Both the position numbers and the translations under genes were made by a program. A stretch of DNA of 64,000 nt. Origin: Cellulophaga omnivescoria. GTDB lineage: Bacteria; Bacteroidota; Bacteroidia; Flavobacteriales; Flavobacteriaceae. The notes under the pieces are model-generated. The model was not told the DNA's origin and made no database searches. It saw only the letters and a program-made list of their open reading frames with translations. The stretch is taken from positions 124,001 through 188,000 of the forward strand of contig NZ_MDDP01000050.1 of assembly GCF_001999725.1 (NCBI RefSeq), written 5' to 3'. Positions 1 through 8,305 of this stretch are shown here, in pieces. How positions within the stretch are numbered: position 1 is the first letter of the stretch; every line of letters starts with the position of its first letter.

Positions 1-339
1 ATTGGGCTTATTTGGCTTGCTAATGGTTTGTTTTGTAAAGTATTAAACCTAGTACCTAGACACAAGGAAATTGTGGGTAGTATTTTAGGAAATACTTACG
101 CTAGTGAACTTACAATTAGCATTGGAATTGCAGAAATAATTATGGCAGTTTGGATTTTTAGCGGATATAAATCTAGAATAAACGCAATGCTACAAATGCT
201 AATAATAGTAGTAATGAATATTTTAGAATTTGCTCTAGTGCCAGAGTTATTGCTTTGGGGTAAAAACAATATAGTCTTTGCTTTACTTTTAATTTGTGTG
301 ATATTTTACAATGAATTTCATTTAAAAAAAACAAACTAG
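1..339 (+). CDS. DoxX-like family membrane protein (5' end outside the window)
   Basis: The frame is open from the first base, so the visible 112 residues are the C-terminal part of a longer gene; the apparent TTG start at 28 is internal. Four hydrophobic segments are visible: GLIWLANGLF at the edge, then about residues 35-55, 60-82 and 88-106. The motif GLIWLANGLFCKVLNL and the four-helix layout resemble the DoxX-like family of small membrane proteins, whose biochemical role is not established. The stop is one base before the DUF2071 gene, so the two are surely co-transcribed. The family call is from motif memory, not a search. Confidence 0.65.
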   Translation: MGLIWLANGLFCKVLNLVPRHKEIVGSILGNTYASELTISIGIAEIIMAVWIFSGYKSRINAMLQMLIIVVMNILEFALVPELLLWGKNNIVFALLLICVIFYNEFHLKKTN

Positions 340-340
340 T

Positions 341-1075
341 ATGGTAGCATCATTAAAAAATCATCCGTTTGCGGTTGAAGCGTTTTTTACAAACTCTACT
401 GTACTTACTTTTGCATTACCTAAAGAAGAATTACAAGGCAAAATACCCAAACACTTACAGCTAGACACCTTTAAAGACAAATGGGCTTTTGTAGCTGTTG
501 CAATGGTACAAACAAAAGATTTACGACCTAAAGGGTTGCCTAAATTTATGGGTAATAACTTTTTTTTAATAGGCTATAGAGTTTTTGTTACCTACACTAA
601 TAAAGCAGGCAAACGCTTAAGAGGATTGTACATTTTAAAGTCTGAAACCAATAAAAAGAAAATGGAGTTTATGGGTAACATTTTTACACATTACAACTAC
701 ACCACAACAGACATTGCAATTAAAAAAGGAGATAAAAAAACAGAAATAACCTCTTTAAAATCTAACTTTAAAATTGATTATAATAATAATTTAACCAATG
801 TTAATCTGCCTAAAAACTCACCTTTTAACACCTACAAAGAAGCACGTAGGTTTGCAGGTCCATTACCATTTACTTTTACATACAGTAAAGAAAAAAATAG
901 CATTTTAATTATTGAAGGTGTACGACAAAATTGGAAACCCATTCCTATACACATAAATAAATATCACTTTAATTTTTTAAAAGAAGCCGGATTTAAAAAT
1001 CCAGTTTTAGCCAATGCATTTAGTATAAAAAATATTCCGTATTACTGGAAAAAAGGAAAACTAGAATTATGGTAG
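341..1075 (+). CDS. DUF2071 family protein (YqjF-like)
   Basis: This 244-residue soluble protein has the DUF2071 pattern: an N-terminal stretch on lipid-like or small-molecule 'acetoacetate decarboxylase-like' fold residues, with FFLIGYRVFVTY near residue 70 and RGLYILKSETN near 94. Its molecular function is unknown; the family is known mainly by similarity to Bacillus YqjF. The ATG at 341 follows the previous stop by one base. The last seven bases overlap the next gene, which suggests translational coupling in a five-gene cluster. Confidence 0.7.
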   Translation: MVASLKNHPFAVEAFFTNSTVLTFALPKEELQGKIPKHLQLDTFKDKWAFVAVAMVQTKDLRPKGLPKFMGNNFFLIGYRVFVTYTNKAGKRLRGLYILKSETNKKKMEFMGNIFTHYNYTTTDIAIKKGDKKTEITSLKSNFKIDYNNNLTNVNLPKNSPFNTYKEARRFAGPLPFTFTYSKEKNSILIIEGVRQNWKPIPIHINKYHFNFLKEAGFKNPVLANAFSIKNIPYYWKKGKLELW

Positions 1076-1821
1076 CAAACAGAAAAAAGTTTCAAGGAGT
1101 TCTAAACATTTTAAGCTTTAACAGGCATTTTTATGTAATTGGGTTTTTAATATTAGTAACCTTAATTACTATTATTACTAATTTAAAACTACCAAACTTG
1201 TTTTTATGGTTTGTAATAGGGGTATTTGCGTATGGCTTAGTAACTCCTCTCCTAGTTTCTGCATATGTTTACGATTTTTCCGGCTACTACAGTTTTAAAT
1301 GGTTGCAACCACATATAAATAACAATGCTAGCGTAAAAAAAATTGTAAATATTAATGCTGGTTTTGATGAGACAAGTTTTATTATAAAAAACAAATTTCC
1401 AACATCTGAAATAAAAGTATTCGATTTTTACGATAAAAAACAGCATACAGAACCTGCCATAGTACGCGCACGGAAGGTTACCACAACATACCCAAATACA
1501 CAGCAAATTACAACAAATAAAATTCCGCTTAAAGACAAAAGCACAGACCTTGTATTTTTATTATCTGCCGCGCATGAAATAAGATGTAATAAAGAAAAAC
1601 AAGTATTTTTAACAGAATGCAAAAGAATTTGTAAAGAAGATGGAAAAATAATAATGGTAGAGCATTTAAGAGATATACCCAACTTTTTAGCATTCTCCGT
1701 AGGATTTACCCATTTTTTTAGTAAAAAAACGTGGAAGAATACATTACTAAAATCTGGGTTTACTAAAATTGAAGAAGTAAAATTTACACCATTTATGTCG
1801 GTTTTTACCTGTAATAATTAA
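1069..1821 (+). CDS. Membrane-anchored class I methyltransferase-like protein
   Basis: The 250-residue product has two hydrophobic helices at about 21-40 and 45-67, followed by a cytosolic domain that looks like a degenerate SAM-methyltransferase fold: KIVNINAGFD at 91-100 in the place of motif I, VFDFYD at 107-112 in the place of the acidic strand-2 end, LVFLLSAAHE at 151-160 and GKIIMVEHL at 182-190. The glycine-rich SAM loop is weak (NAGFD rather than GxGxG), so activity is uncertain. The start overlaps the DUF2071 stop by seven bases. Function and substrate are unknown. Confidence 0.6.
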   Translation: MVANRKKFQGVLNILSFNRHFYVIGFLILVTLITIITNLKLPNLFLWFVIGVFAYGLVTPLLVSAYVYDFSGYYSFKWLQPHINNNASVKKIVNINAGFDETSFIIKNKFPTSEIKVFDFYDKKQHTEPAIVRARKVTTTYPNTQQITTNKIPLKDKSTDLVFLLSAAHEIRCNKEKQVFLTECKRICKEDGKIIMVEHLRDIPNFLAFSVGFTHFFSKKTWKNTLLKSGFTKIEEVKFTPFMSVFTCNN

Positions 1822-1832
1822 ACACACAAGCT

Positions 1833-2231
1833 ATGCAAACACATTTACATATTATTGGCTCATTATTAATGTTATTAGCTTTTATTCATATAATTTTTCC
1901 AAAATACTTTAACTGGAAAATAGAACTGCAACCCCTTAGCTTAATTAATCGCCAAATGATGTCTACCCATACCTTTTTTATAGCGTTAACCGTTTTTTTA
2001 ATGGGCTTATTATGTGTAACATCTGCAACACAATTAATACAAACCGGTTTAGGAAATAAAATTACACTAGGCTTAGCTATATTTTGGACATTTAGGTTAT
2101 TTTTTCAATTTTTTGTGTATTCTAAAAAACTATGGAAAGGCAAAAAATTTGAGACAATAATTCATATTATATTCAGTGTATTTTGGGTATATTTAACAAC
2201 AGTATTTTTCACCATTTATTTTAACAATTAA
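1833..2231 (+). CDS. Small four-helix integral membrane protein, unknown function
   Basis: The 132-residue protein is almost entirely hydrophobic, with four likely transmembrane helices near residues 5-23, 43-63, 77-97 and 108-130. I do not recognise a named family. Histidines in the first two helices (H4, H6, H19, H46) are notable but prove nothing. It lies 11 bases after the methyltransferase-like gene and four bases before the epimerase gene, so it belongs to the same transcript. Confidence 0.6.
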   Translation: MQTHLHIIGSLLMLLAFIHIIFPKYFNWKIELQPLSLINRQMMSTHTFFIALTVFLMGLLCVTSATQLIQTGLGNKITLGLAIFWTFRLFFQFFVYSKKLWKGKKFETIIHIIFSVFWVYLTTVFFTIYFNN

Positions 2232-2235
2232 ATTT

Positions 2236-3123
2236 ATGAATAAACTAGTAATTGCAGGTGGCACAGGTTTTTTAGGTAATGAATTACTAGATTTCTATAC
2301 TAGTAAATTTACTGAAATTATAGTGCTAACACGTAGCAAACCTTACCAAGCAAAAAATATTAATTATGTACAATGGGATGCTAAAACTATTGGTACATGG
2401 CACTCTTGTTTAAATAATGCAGATGTGCTAATAAATTTAACAGGCAAATCTGTAGACTGTAGATTTACAAAAAAAAATAAAGCTCTTATTTTAAATTCCA
2501 GAATAGACTCTACTCTGGCACTTGGCAAAGCCATAAACTTAGTAGATAACCCTCCAAAGGTTTGGCTAAATGCTTCGTCTGCTGCTATATCTCACCCAAA
2601 TAAAGAAGAAAATGGAGAAGATTTTATGTTAGATGTTGGTATAGCTTGGGAAAAGGCTTTTGAAAGTATAAAAAATGTAAATACAAGAAAAATAGCCCTA
2701 CGCATATCATTGGTTTTTGGAAAAAACGGAGGTGCATTAGTTCCTTTAAAAAAAATATCACAATTAGGCTTAGGAGGCAAACAAGGTTCTGGAAAACAAA
2801 TGGTAAGCTGGGTACACATTAAAGATTTTGTAGCAATAACAAACTTTGCTATCGAGAATACTAAAATAACAGGACCAATTGTAGTTGCTGCTCCAGATGC
2901 AAAGTCTAATAAAAAATTAATGGCTACCATTAGAAAAGCACTTAAAGTACCTTTTGGATTACCTGCTTATAGTTGGATGTTAAAAATAGGCGGTTTTATA
3001 ATTGGTACAGAGCCAAGTTTAATTTTAAATAGTATGGATGTTTACCCAGAAAAATTAATTAAAAACGGATTTAAATTTAAATACGCAACGTTAGAAATGG
3101 CATTAAAAAACTTGCTAAAATAA
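2236..3123 (+). CDS. TIGR01777 family NAD(P)-dependent epimerase-like protein
   Basis: This 295-residue extended short-chain dehydrogenase-like protein carries the dinucleotide-binding loop GGTGFLGNELL at 8-18, the family signatures LINLTGKSVDCRF near 70-80 and NSRIDSTLALG, and a C-terminal DUF1731-like tail (about 245-295). The family includes E. coli YfcH and human SDR39U1; no substrate is established. It is the last gene of the leading cluster and ends four bases before the convergent rhodanese gene. Confidence 0.85.
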   Translation: MNKLVIAGGTGFLGNELLDFYTSKFTEIIVLTRSKPYQAKNINYVQWDAKTIGTWHSCLNNADVLINLTGKSVDCRFTKKNKALILNSRIDSTLALGKAINLVDNPPKVWLNASSAAISHPNKEENGEDFMLDVGIAWEKAFESIKNVNTRKIALRISLVFGKNGGALVPLKKISQLGLGGKQGSGKQMVSWVHIKDFVAITNFAIENTKITGPIVVAAPDAKSNKKLMATIRKALKVPFGLPAYSWMLKIGGFIIGTEPSLILNSMDVYPEKLIKNGFKFKYATLEMALKNLLK

Positions 3124-3127
3124 ATTT

Positions 3128-3487
3128 TTATTTTGTAGCATTTTCCTTTTTTACAGCGTCATAACCTCCTTCTAAATTTATAGCGTTGTACCCCATCTCT
3201 GTTAATTTTGCTGCAGCTTTGGCACTTCTGCCTCCGCTTTTGCAGTATACATATATTGTTTTGGTTTTTGGTATACTATCAAAATAACTTGCAAATGTAT
3301 TTTGCAACACATCTACATTTTTAGCATTGCTTAAATGACCCAAACCGTATTCATCAGAAGTTCGTACATCTATTAAAAGAGCGTTTTTTATATCATTTTG
3401 TGAAAATTCTGTGATATGTTTTGATTTACTTTGTGAACAAGCAGTTAAAAACAGGAGTATAAACAGTGAATTAAAAAAAGGTTTCAT
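3128..3487 (-). CDS. Rhodanese-domain lipoprotein
   Basis: A 119-residue exported protein: a hydrophobic N-terminus ends in the lipobox LTAC with the lipidated cysteine at residue 17. A single rhodanese domain fills the rest (LLIDVRTSDEYGLGHL at 37-52), with the active-site loop CKSGGRS at 82-88, catalytic C82. Rhodaneses transfer sulfane sulfur or act as persulfide carriers; here the site is extracytoplasmic. Its promoter (box at 3504-3511) is divergent from that of the sigma-factor gene. Confidence 0.85.
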   Translation of the reverse strand: MKPFFNSLFILLFLTACSQSKSKHITEFSQNDIKNALLIDVRTSDEYGLGHLSNAKNVDVLQNTFASYFDSIPKTKTIYVYCKSGGRSAKAAAKLTEMGYNAINLEGGYDAVKKENATK

Positions 3488-3503
3488 AGAATTTTGTTTT
3501 ATT

Positions 3504-3511
3504 CAAAACTA
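3504..3511 (-). promoter_or_regulatory. -7 box of the rhodanese lipoprotein gene
   Basis: On the minus strand this reads TAGTTTTG, a perfect match to the Bacteroidota -7 consensus TAnnTTTG, 16 bases before the ATG. No good -33 TTG is seen. Confidence 0.5.
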
Positions 3512-3532
3512 AACAAATTAATTAAAATCCCC

Positions 3533-3540
3533 TACATTTG
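3533..3540 (+). promoter_or_regulatory. -7 box of the sigma-factor gene
   Basis: TACATTTG matches TAnnTTTG exactly and lies 18 bases before the ATG at 3559. It contains the TTG at 3538 that opens the longest reading frame, so that TTG cannot be the start. Confidence 0.55.
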
Positions 3541-3558
3541 AAAAATCAACAAGAACTA

Positions 3559-4107
3559 ATGCACCACCTTAATCCAGATACTTGGGTAGATAATTACGCA
3601 GATTATTTATTTAATTATGCCGTAGCTAGAGTAAGCGATTCTGAAATTGCTAAAGATCTAGTACAAGAAACTTTTTTTGCAGGATTAAAATCTGCTAAAA
3701 ATTACAAAGGAGATGCCGCTGAACGTACGTGGCTTATTGCTATTTTAAAAAGAAAAGTAATAGACCATTACCGTAAAATAAATTCTAACAAGGGCAAAGC
3801 AGAGGTTAGAATGTCTTACAACTCTAATATAGACTCAGAAGGTGACTGGTTAGAGGAGCAAGTAGCAGATCCATACAGTAAATTAGATAATAGTGATTTA
3901 GAAAATGCAGAATTAGGCCTTGCAATTCAAGATTGTATTGCTAAATTGCCTAAGAAACAAGCATTGGTTTTTAAAATGAAAACAATACAAGGTATAAGTA
4001 CAGAAGATATTTGTAATGAACTTGGCATTAACTCGTCTAACCTATGGGTAATAATCCATAGAGCCAGAACAACATTAATGGGATGCTTAAATACTAATTG
4101 GTTTTAA
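3559..4107 (+). CDS. Sigma-70 family RNA polymerase sigma factor (ECF type)
   Basis: The 182-residue protein has the two domains of an extracytoplasmic-function sigma factor. Region 2 is at about 10-75 (YLFNYAVARVSD, AKDLVQETFFAGL, RTWLIAILKRKVIDHYRK). Region 4 is at about 125-182 (LPKKQALVFKMKTIQGISTEDICNELG read across the turn, then NLWVIIHRARTTL). It should direct core polymerase to a stress or envelope regulon. I start it at ATG 3559 because the upstream TTG lies in the -7 box. The next gene, two bases downstream, is a likely anti-sigma factor. Confidence 0.85.
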   Translation: MHHLNPDTWVDNYADYLFNYAVARVSDSEIAKDLVQETFFAGLKSAKNYKGDAAERTWLIAILKRKVIDHYRKINSNKGKAEVRMSYNSNIDSEGDWLEEQVADPYSKLDNSDLENAELGLAIQDCIAKLPKKQALVFKMKTIQGISTEDICNELGINSSNLWVIIHRARTTLMGCLNTNWF

Positions 4108-4109
4108 TT

Positions 4110-4343
4110 ATGATTTCTTGCGAAAAAGCAGCTAAAATCTGCAACAAACTACAATACAATGAAGCTTCTTTCTTTGAAAAGATTAATCTTAAGTTTCACT
4201 TATTAATATGTAAAACTTGTCCTCAGTTTTCTAAAAGAAATTCTGAATTTACGTCCCTTTGCCAAAAAGCTCATTTACAATCTTTAACCGAACAAGAAAA
4301 GATTAAAATGAAAGAAAAGCTACAAAAAGAAGTTACTAAATAA
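4110..4343 (+). CDS. Putative soluble zinc-finger anti-sigma factor
   Basis: A 77-residue protein starting at ATG 4110, two bases after the sigma-factor stop; the TTG at 4098 overlaps the sigma gene and is less likely. It contains H30-LLI-C34-KT-C37, which fits the H-x3-C-x2-C zinc site of ZAS anti-sigma domains, plus C4 and C11. No transmembrane segment is present, so if it binds the sigma factor it does so in the cytoplasm, as redox-sensing anti-sigmas such as RsrA do. The role is inferred from motif and position. Confidence 0.65.
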   Translation: MISCEKAAKICNKLQYNEASFFEKINLKFHLLICKTCPQFSKRNSEFTSLCQKAHLQSLTEQEKIKMKEKLQKEVTK

Positions 4344-5160
4344 ACAAACTAGTTATATAAACAATAACAAACCAAAATATAGGAAAAGCTTCTACCCAAA
4401 AAGAAGCAAAATATTTTCCTTGTTTACCTTGTGTATAAAGAACCAAAAAACCAAAACTTATAAATAAAACACCCTTTACTACTAGGTCTAAAAGTGTTAT
4501 TTTGTTCTTTAAATAGGTTACAAAAAAGAAAGCTAAAACTACAATACCAGTCGCTATTTTAGTGTGTATTACTCCAAACCTTTGTGGTATCGTTTTAAGA
4601 GCAGGAGAATCGTACTTCAAATCCCTAATTTCAAAAGGCATTAATAGCACTAGAACTATTAAAAAACGCTGAAAAGTTTCTATCCAAACATCTTTAGTTA
4701 TACCCATATTAGCAGACAAAACAGGTAACAACACAGTAACACCTGCCCAAACTAAGGCTACCATAAAAACCTTTAACGCACCAAAACTTCTTAAATTTTT
4801 AGCTTTGGGCAAAACAGGTAGCGCATACAAACCAGTAAACACAGCTAAAGCACCCATACAGTACCATACATGTTTATGTAAGTAAAACGAAAAATAGACG
4901 GCAAACCCTAGTGCAATTAAACTAAATACCTGTATATTTTTATGATACTTATTAGCTACCAAAATATATTTTTTGGCTTCTACCCCGTATTTTATAAAAT
5001 TATAACAAGCAATGGTGCTAAAAAAACAGAAATAAGCTAGATTTTGGTTTATGGTTATGTTTAAAATTATGGCTGTAATTTCTAGCAAACAAAATACAGA
5101 AGCAGCTACATGAATGCTGGCATCTAAATAAAAATTAAAAAATCGTTTAACTAGTTTCAT
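4336..5160 (-). CDS. UbiA-like polytopic membrane protein
   Basis: This 274-residue protein has about eight hydrophobic helices. The segment FEIRDLKYDSPALKTIPQRFG at about 174-194 (more than one motif window) resembles the second aspartate motif of UbiA prenyltransferases (DxxxD followed by a turn and a basic QRFG). The first NDxxD motif is not seen: the equivalent place has YNFIKYGVE. It may therefore be a divergent UbiA-fold enzyme or an inactive relative. The gene runs convergently into the anti-sigma gene and overlaps it by eight bases. Confidence 0.6.
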   Translation of the reverse strand: MKLVKRFFNFYLDASIHVAASVFCLLEITAIILNITINQNLAYFCFFSTIACYNFIKYGVEAKKYILVANKYHKNIQVFSLIALGFAVYFSFYLHKHVWYCMGALAVFTGLYALPVLPKAKNLRSFGALKVFMVALVWAGVTVLLPVLSANMGITKDVWIETFQRFLIVLVLLMPFEIRDLKYDSPALKTIPQRFGVIHTKIATGIVVLAFFFVTYLKNKITLLDLVVKGVLFISFGFLVLYTQGKQGKYFASFWVEAFPIFWFVIVYITSLFI

Positions 5161-5164
5161 TACA

Positions 5165-5172
5165 CAAATGTA
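5165..5172 (-). promoter_or_regulatory. -7 box immediately upstream of the UbiA-like gene
   Basis: On the minus strand this reads TACATTTG, a perfect TAnnTTTG. Only four bases separate it from the ATG at 5160, so transcription would begin at or beside the start codon. No clear -33 TTG is present. Confidence 0.4.
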
Positions 5173-5257
5173 AGTAAAGTGTTCATAACATTAATTAATC
5201 GTTAAAAACTTTAGATGATGTAGCTTCTAATTTAGCAATTTTGAAAAAAATTATCAT

Positions 5258-5265
5258 TAATTTTG
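5258..5265 (+). promoter_or_regulatory. -7 box of gcvP
   Basis: TAATTTTG matches TAnnTTTG and lies 30 bases before the gcvP ATG. A TTTTG at 5239-5243 could serve as the -33 element, though the spacer of 14 is short. No glycine-riboswitch-like sequence is seen. Confidence 0.45.
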
Positions 5266-5295
5266 CGCATCTTTTTATAAAAAACACTCTAGAAT

Positions 5296-8148
5296 ATGAG
5301 AACAGATTTGTTTGCCCTAAGACACATTGGTATAAATGAAAATAATTACCAGCAGATGTTTAAAACTGTTGGAGTTAAAAATTTAGATCAGCTTATATAT
5401 GAAACTATCCCAGACGATATTAAGCTTAAAAACAATTTAAATTTACCTGAAGCTTTAAGTGAAAATGAATATTTAGAGCACTTACAAGAACTTGCAGACA
5501 AAAATAAAGTTTTTAAATCTTACATAGGTTTAGGATATAATGAAGGGCTATTACCTTCTCCTATTAAAAGAAATATTCTAGAAAACCCAGGTTGGTATAC
5601 TGCATATACTCCTTATCAAGCAGAAATTGCTCAAGGTCGTTTAGAAGCTTTATTAAACTTTCAGACTATGGTTTGCGATTTAACAGGTATGGAGTTAGCT
5701 AACGCATCTTTACTAGATGAAAGTACTGCTGCTGCAGAAGCTATGGCAATGCTTTTTGATGTACGTAGCAGGCCACAAAAAAAAGAAAACGTAATTAAGT
5801 TTTTTGTTTCTGAAGAAATACTACCACAAACTTTATCTTTATTACAAACGCGTGCTACACCAATAGGTATAGAACTTGTAATTGGTAATCATGAAGACTT
5901 TAGGTTTGGAGCAGATTATTTTGGTGCGTTATTGCAATACCCTGGTAAATACGGACAAGTAAATGATTATGCTAGTTTTGTAGATAATTGCAACCAAAAC
6001 AACATAAAAGTTGCCGTTGCTGCAGATATACTAAGCTTAGTAAAGCTTAAAGCTCCTGCAGAATTTGGAGTAGATGTTGTTGTTGGCACCACACAACGTT
6101 TTGGTATTCCATTAGGTTATGGCGGCCCACACGCTGCTTTTTTTGCTACAAAAGAAGCCTACAAAAGAAATATTCCTGGCAGAATTATTGGTGTTACTAA
6201 AGATACAGATGGTAAACCTGCTTTACGTATGGCTTTACAAACCAGAGAGCAACATATTAAAAGAGACAAGGCTACATCTAATATTTGCACAGCACAAGTT
6301 TTACTAGCTGTTATGGCTGGTATGTATGCAGTATATCACGGTCCAAAAGGATTAGAGTATATTGCTAACAAAGTACACAACACTGCAATAAATACTGCAA
6401 CAGCAATTGAAAAGTTAGGTTTTAAACAACTTAATACTGTTTATTTTGATACTATTAAGGTAGAAGTTAAGGATGCTAATGCTCTAAAAACAATTGCCGA
6501 AAGCAAAAAAATAAACTTTAACTATATTAATGATACTACTGTATCTATCTCTATAAACGAAGCAACATCTAAAAAAGATTTTGCTACAATAGTTGCTTGT
6601 TTTGCTGAACTTAATAAAGTTGAAAATTCAGCTTCATTTACAAAAGATGTACAAACTGTTATTCCTGCTACTTTACAACGTAACACTCCATTTTTAGAAA
6701 ACGTAGTTTTTAATTCTTATCACTCAGAAACAGAATTAATGCGTTACATAAAAAAATTAGAACGTAAAGATTTAGCACTAAACCATTCTATGATTTCTTT
6801 AGGATCATGTACTATGAAACTAAATGCGGCATCAGAAATGCTTCCTCTAAGTTCTGCACAATGGGGTAATATTCATCCATTTGCTCCTGTAGACCAAGCA
6901 GAAGGATATCAAATTTTATTAAAAAGATTAGAAGATCATTTAAGTGAAATTACAGGTTTTGCAGCAACATCTTTACAACCAAATTCTGGTGCACAAGGAG
7001 AGTATGCTGGTCTAATGGTTATTAGAGCTTACCACGAGTCTAGAAACGAAGCGCACAGAAACATTTGTTTAATTCCTGCATCTGCACACGGTACAAACCC
7101 TGCATCTGCTGTTATGGCTGGTATGAAAGTGGTTGTTACCAAAACAGATGAGCACGGAAATATTGATGTAAATGATTTAAGAGAAAAAGCAGAATTACAT
7201 AAAGATAATTTAGCGGCCTTAATGGTAACCTACCCATCTACACACGGGGTTTTTGAGTCTTCTATTAAAGAAGTTACACAACTTATACATGATAACGGCG
7301 GACAAGTTTATATGGATGGTGCTAACATGAACGCACAAGTTGGTTTAACAAACCCTGGTAATATTGGAGCAGATGTTTGTCACCTTAACTTACACAAAAC
7401 CTTTGCTATACCACATGGTGGTGGTGGTCCTGGTGTTGGCCCTATTTGTGTAGCTCCTCAATTGGTACCGTTTTTACCGGGCAACCCAGTTATTAAAACC
7501 GGAGGAGAAAAAGCTATTACAGCAATATCTTCTGCTCCATGGGGCAGCTCATTAGTTTGTCTTATATCTTACGGTTATATTGTAATGCTAGGAGAAGAAG
7601 GCTTAAGACAGTCTACATCAATAGCAATTTTAAATGCTAACTACATTAAAGAAAGATTAAGTGGTAAGTTTGATGTCTTATATACAGGAGAAAAAGGAAG
7701 AGCAGCTCATGAAATGATTATTGACTGTAGACCATTTAAACAAAACGGAATAGAAGTTACAGATATTGCTAAGCGTTTAATGGATTACGGCTTTCACGCA
7801 CCAACAGTATCTTTCCCTGTAGCTGGCACATTAATGATAGAGCCTACAGAAAGTGAAAGTTTAGCTGAGTTAGATCGTTTTTGTGACACTATGCTGTCTA
7901 TTAGAGCAGAAATTGATGAAGCTACAATAGACAATCCAAATAATGTATTAAAAAACTCTCCACATACATTAGATATGGTTACTAATGATGTTTGGGATTT
8001 TCCTTATAGCAGACAAAAAGCAGCATTTCCGTTAGAGCACATTGCAGATAATAAATTTTGGCCTGTAGTTAGACGTGTAGACGAAGCGTATGGAGACCGT
8101 AATTTAATTTGTACTTGCGCCCCTATTGAAGCTTATATGGAAGCGTAA
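5296..8148 (+). CDS. gcvP: Glycine dehydrogenase (decarboxylating), glycine cleavage P protein
   Basis: A 950-residue single-chain P protein. It decarboxylates glycine through pyridoxal phosphate and passes the aminomethyl group to the lipoyl H protein. The N-terminal half starts RHIGINENNYQQMFKTVG; the C-terminal half holds the cofactor site HLNLHKTFAIPHGGGGPG, with the Schiff-base lysine at about K701, and SLGSCTMKLNA near 498. The length matches the fused family found in Bacteroidota and E. coli. It stands alone here; gcvT and gcvH are not in the window. A terminator follows. Confidence 0.97.
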   Translation: MRTDLFALRHIGINENNYQQMFKTVGVKNLDQLIYETIPDDIKLKNNLNLPEALSENEYLEHLQELADKNKVFKSYIGLGYNEGLLPSPIKRNILENPGWYTAYTPYQAEIAQGRLEALLNFQTMVCDLTGMELANASLLDESTAAAEAMAMLFDVRSRPQKKENVIKFFVSEEILPQTLSLLQTRATPIGIELVIGNHEDFRFGADYFGALLQYPGKYGQVNDYASFVDNCNQNNIKVAVAADILSLVKLKAPAEFGVDVVVGTTQRFGIPLGYGGPHAAFFATKEAYKRNIPGRIIGVTKDTDGKPALRMALQTREQHIKRDKATSNICTAQVLLAVMAGMYAVYHGPKGLEYIANKVHNTAINTATAIEKLGFKQLNTVYFDTIKVEVKDANALKTIAESKKINFNYINDTTVSISINEATSKKDFATIVACFAELNKVENSASFTKDVQTVIPATLQRNTPFLENVVFNSYHSETELMRYIKKLERKDLALNHSMISLGSCTMKLNAASEMLPLSSAQWGNIHPFAPVDQAEGYQILLKRLEDHLSEITGFAATSLQPNSGAQGEYAGLMVIRAYHESRNEAHRNICLIPASAHGTNPASAVMAGMKVVVTKTDEHGNIDVNDLREKAELHKDNLAALMVTYPSTHGVFESSIKEVTQLIHDNGGQVYMDGANMNAQVGLTNPGNIGADVCHLNLHKTFAIPHGGGGPGVGPICVAPQLVPFLPGNPVIKTGGEKAITAISSAPWGSSLVCLISYGYIVMLGEEGLRQSTSIAILNANYIKERLSGKFDVLYTGEKGRAAHEMIIDCRPFKQNGIEVTDIAKRLMDYGFHAPTVSFPVAGTLMIEPTESESLAELDRFCDTMLSIRAEIDEATIDNPNNVLKNSPHTLDMVTNDVWDFPYSRQKAAFPLEHIADNKFWPVVRRVDEAYGDRNLICTCAPIEAYMEA

Positions 8149-8173
8149 AAACACTGCAAATACAATACTTAAC

Positions 8174-8206
8174 AACCGCCTAGAGATTTTTAGGCGGTTT
8201 TTTTAT
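8174..8206 (+). terminator. Rho-independent terminator of gcvP
   Basis: AACCGCCTA at 8174-8182 pairs with TAGGCGGTT at 8191-8199 around an eight-base loop, followed by a run of T. Confidence 0.85.
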
Positions 8207-8305
8207 TTTCTATTATTACGCTTGAACATCATACAATTTATTATGCATGCATAGTTTTTTAAAAGTGTTTTTTGTAACTTCAACCTGTTAAATTAAAATC
8301 TAAAT

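Noticed and set aside
3538-3558. TTG start for the sigma factor
   Set aside because: The TTG is the last part of a perfect -7 box TACATTTG, so it cannot be in the mRNA.
5161-5295. Glycine riboswitch before gcvP
   Set aside because: The leader after the -7 box is about 25 bases, too short for an aptamer.
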